60,815 nucleotides of DNA. Origin: Mesotoga sp. Brook.08.105.5.1 (GTDB lineage Bacteria > Thermotogota > Thermotogae > Petrotogales > Kosmotogaceae). The notes under the pieces were generated by a model. It did no database searches. It saw only the letters and a program-made list of their open reading frames with translations, and was not told the origin of the DNA. Location of the stretch: the NCBI RefSeq assembly GCF_002752635.1, contig NZ_AYTW01000014.1, forward strand, positions 1 to 60,815, read 5' to 3'. Within the stretch, counting starts at the first letter, position 1. Each line of letters starts with the position of its first letter. Position numbers and translations under genes: made by a program. This document shows, piece after piece, positions 60,803 through 60,815 of this stretch.

Positions 60803-60815
60803 AAAAGATTGTGTA
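60764..60815 (-). mobile_element. Possible group II intron 3' end (cut by window edge)
   Basis: Read on the minus strand the sequence is a GGGGGTGAAATCCCCC hairpin followed by TGGGCTACTCAC. This resembles domain VI and the pyrimidine-rich AY 3' end of bacterial group II introns. Domain V is not seen in the bases available. It interrupts the hypothetical gene. With the intron 5' end at the left edge, it suggests that the window is bounded by repeated introns. A simple hairpin is the alternative. Confidence 0.3.

Noticed and set aside
1-60815. CRISPR array, tRNA, rRNA or prophage
   Set aside because: No regularly spaced repeats, cloverleaf sequences, rRNA segments or phage structural genes were seen on either strand.

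Overview
The window reads as chromosome from a mesophilic Thermotogae-type bacterium, most likely Mesotoga or a close Kosmotogaceae relative. I infer this from moderate GC, secreted solute-binding proteins without a lipobox cysteine, several small secreted beta-rich envelope proteins typical of diderm togas, and the transporter-rich, fermentative gene content. No tRNA, rRNA, CRISPR array or prophage is visible. Both window edges look like the ends of group II introns on the minus strand.

Layout, left to right. 1-1200 holds an intron 5' end and degenerate repeat DNA. 1366-4832 holds the most interesting locus: two tandem 32-residue peptide genes with near-identical Cys-rich C-termini, followed by a PqqD-like/radical SAM/SPASM maturase and an ABC exporter. 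This is a compact ribosomally made, modified peptide (RiPP) system of a kind I do not recognise. 4834-10680 carries a possible structured RNA or element remnant, an envelope protein, a baeRF-type protein, an MFS exporter, an APH-fold kinase, a truncated GntR/MocR regulator and an IS fragment. 10690-16276 has an anion transporter and a translationally coupled pgsW-pgsB-pgsC set with an OPT transporter. 16330-17030 is repeat DNA. 17116-20400 has a UPF0158 gene and a methionine uptake operon (metQ-metN-metI) preceded by a leader peptide with three consecutive Met codons and a perfect terminator hairpin, which looks like ribosome-mediated attenuation.

20437-31100 is mostly housekeeping and repair: a DUF6573-like protein, YjbQ, an ICMT-like methyltransferase, then PPC-sbcD-sbcC-8-oxoguanine deaminase-LsrG-like-M24-like, a possible small RNA, smpB and two small envelope genes.

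31109-45357 is one long minus-strand catabolic cluster. A branched-chain-amino-acid-type ABC transporter (SBP, LivH, LivM, LivG, LivF) is followed by a LarA-like nickel racemase, a DRE-TIM (homocitrate-synthase-like) metallolyase, butyrate kinase, phosphotransbutyrylase, a TIM-barrel isomerase, a GntR/FCD regulator, two-part UxaA-type dehydratase, an M20 deacylase and an Ldh-type 2-hydroxyacid dehydrogenase. Most junctions overlap or nearly so. The genes together suggest uptake and fermentation of an acyl, hydroxy- or amino-acid substrate through an acyl-CoA, with ATP made by Ptb-Buk; the substrate cannot be read from sequence.

45770-60815 holds a small envelope protein, an SplB-like radical SAM protein, ridA, thrS, an adenine deaminase-molybdopterin dehydrogenase-PLP enzyme set that looks like purine breakdown, a sugar ABC transporter without its ATPase, an LtaS-like phosphoglycerol transferase and a hypothetical gene cut by the right-edge intron remnant.
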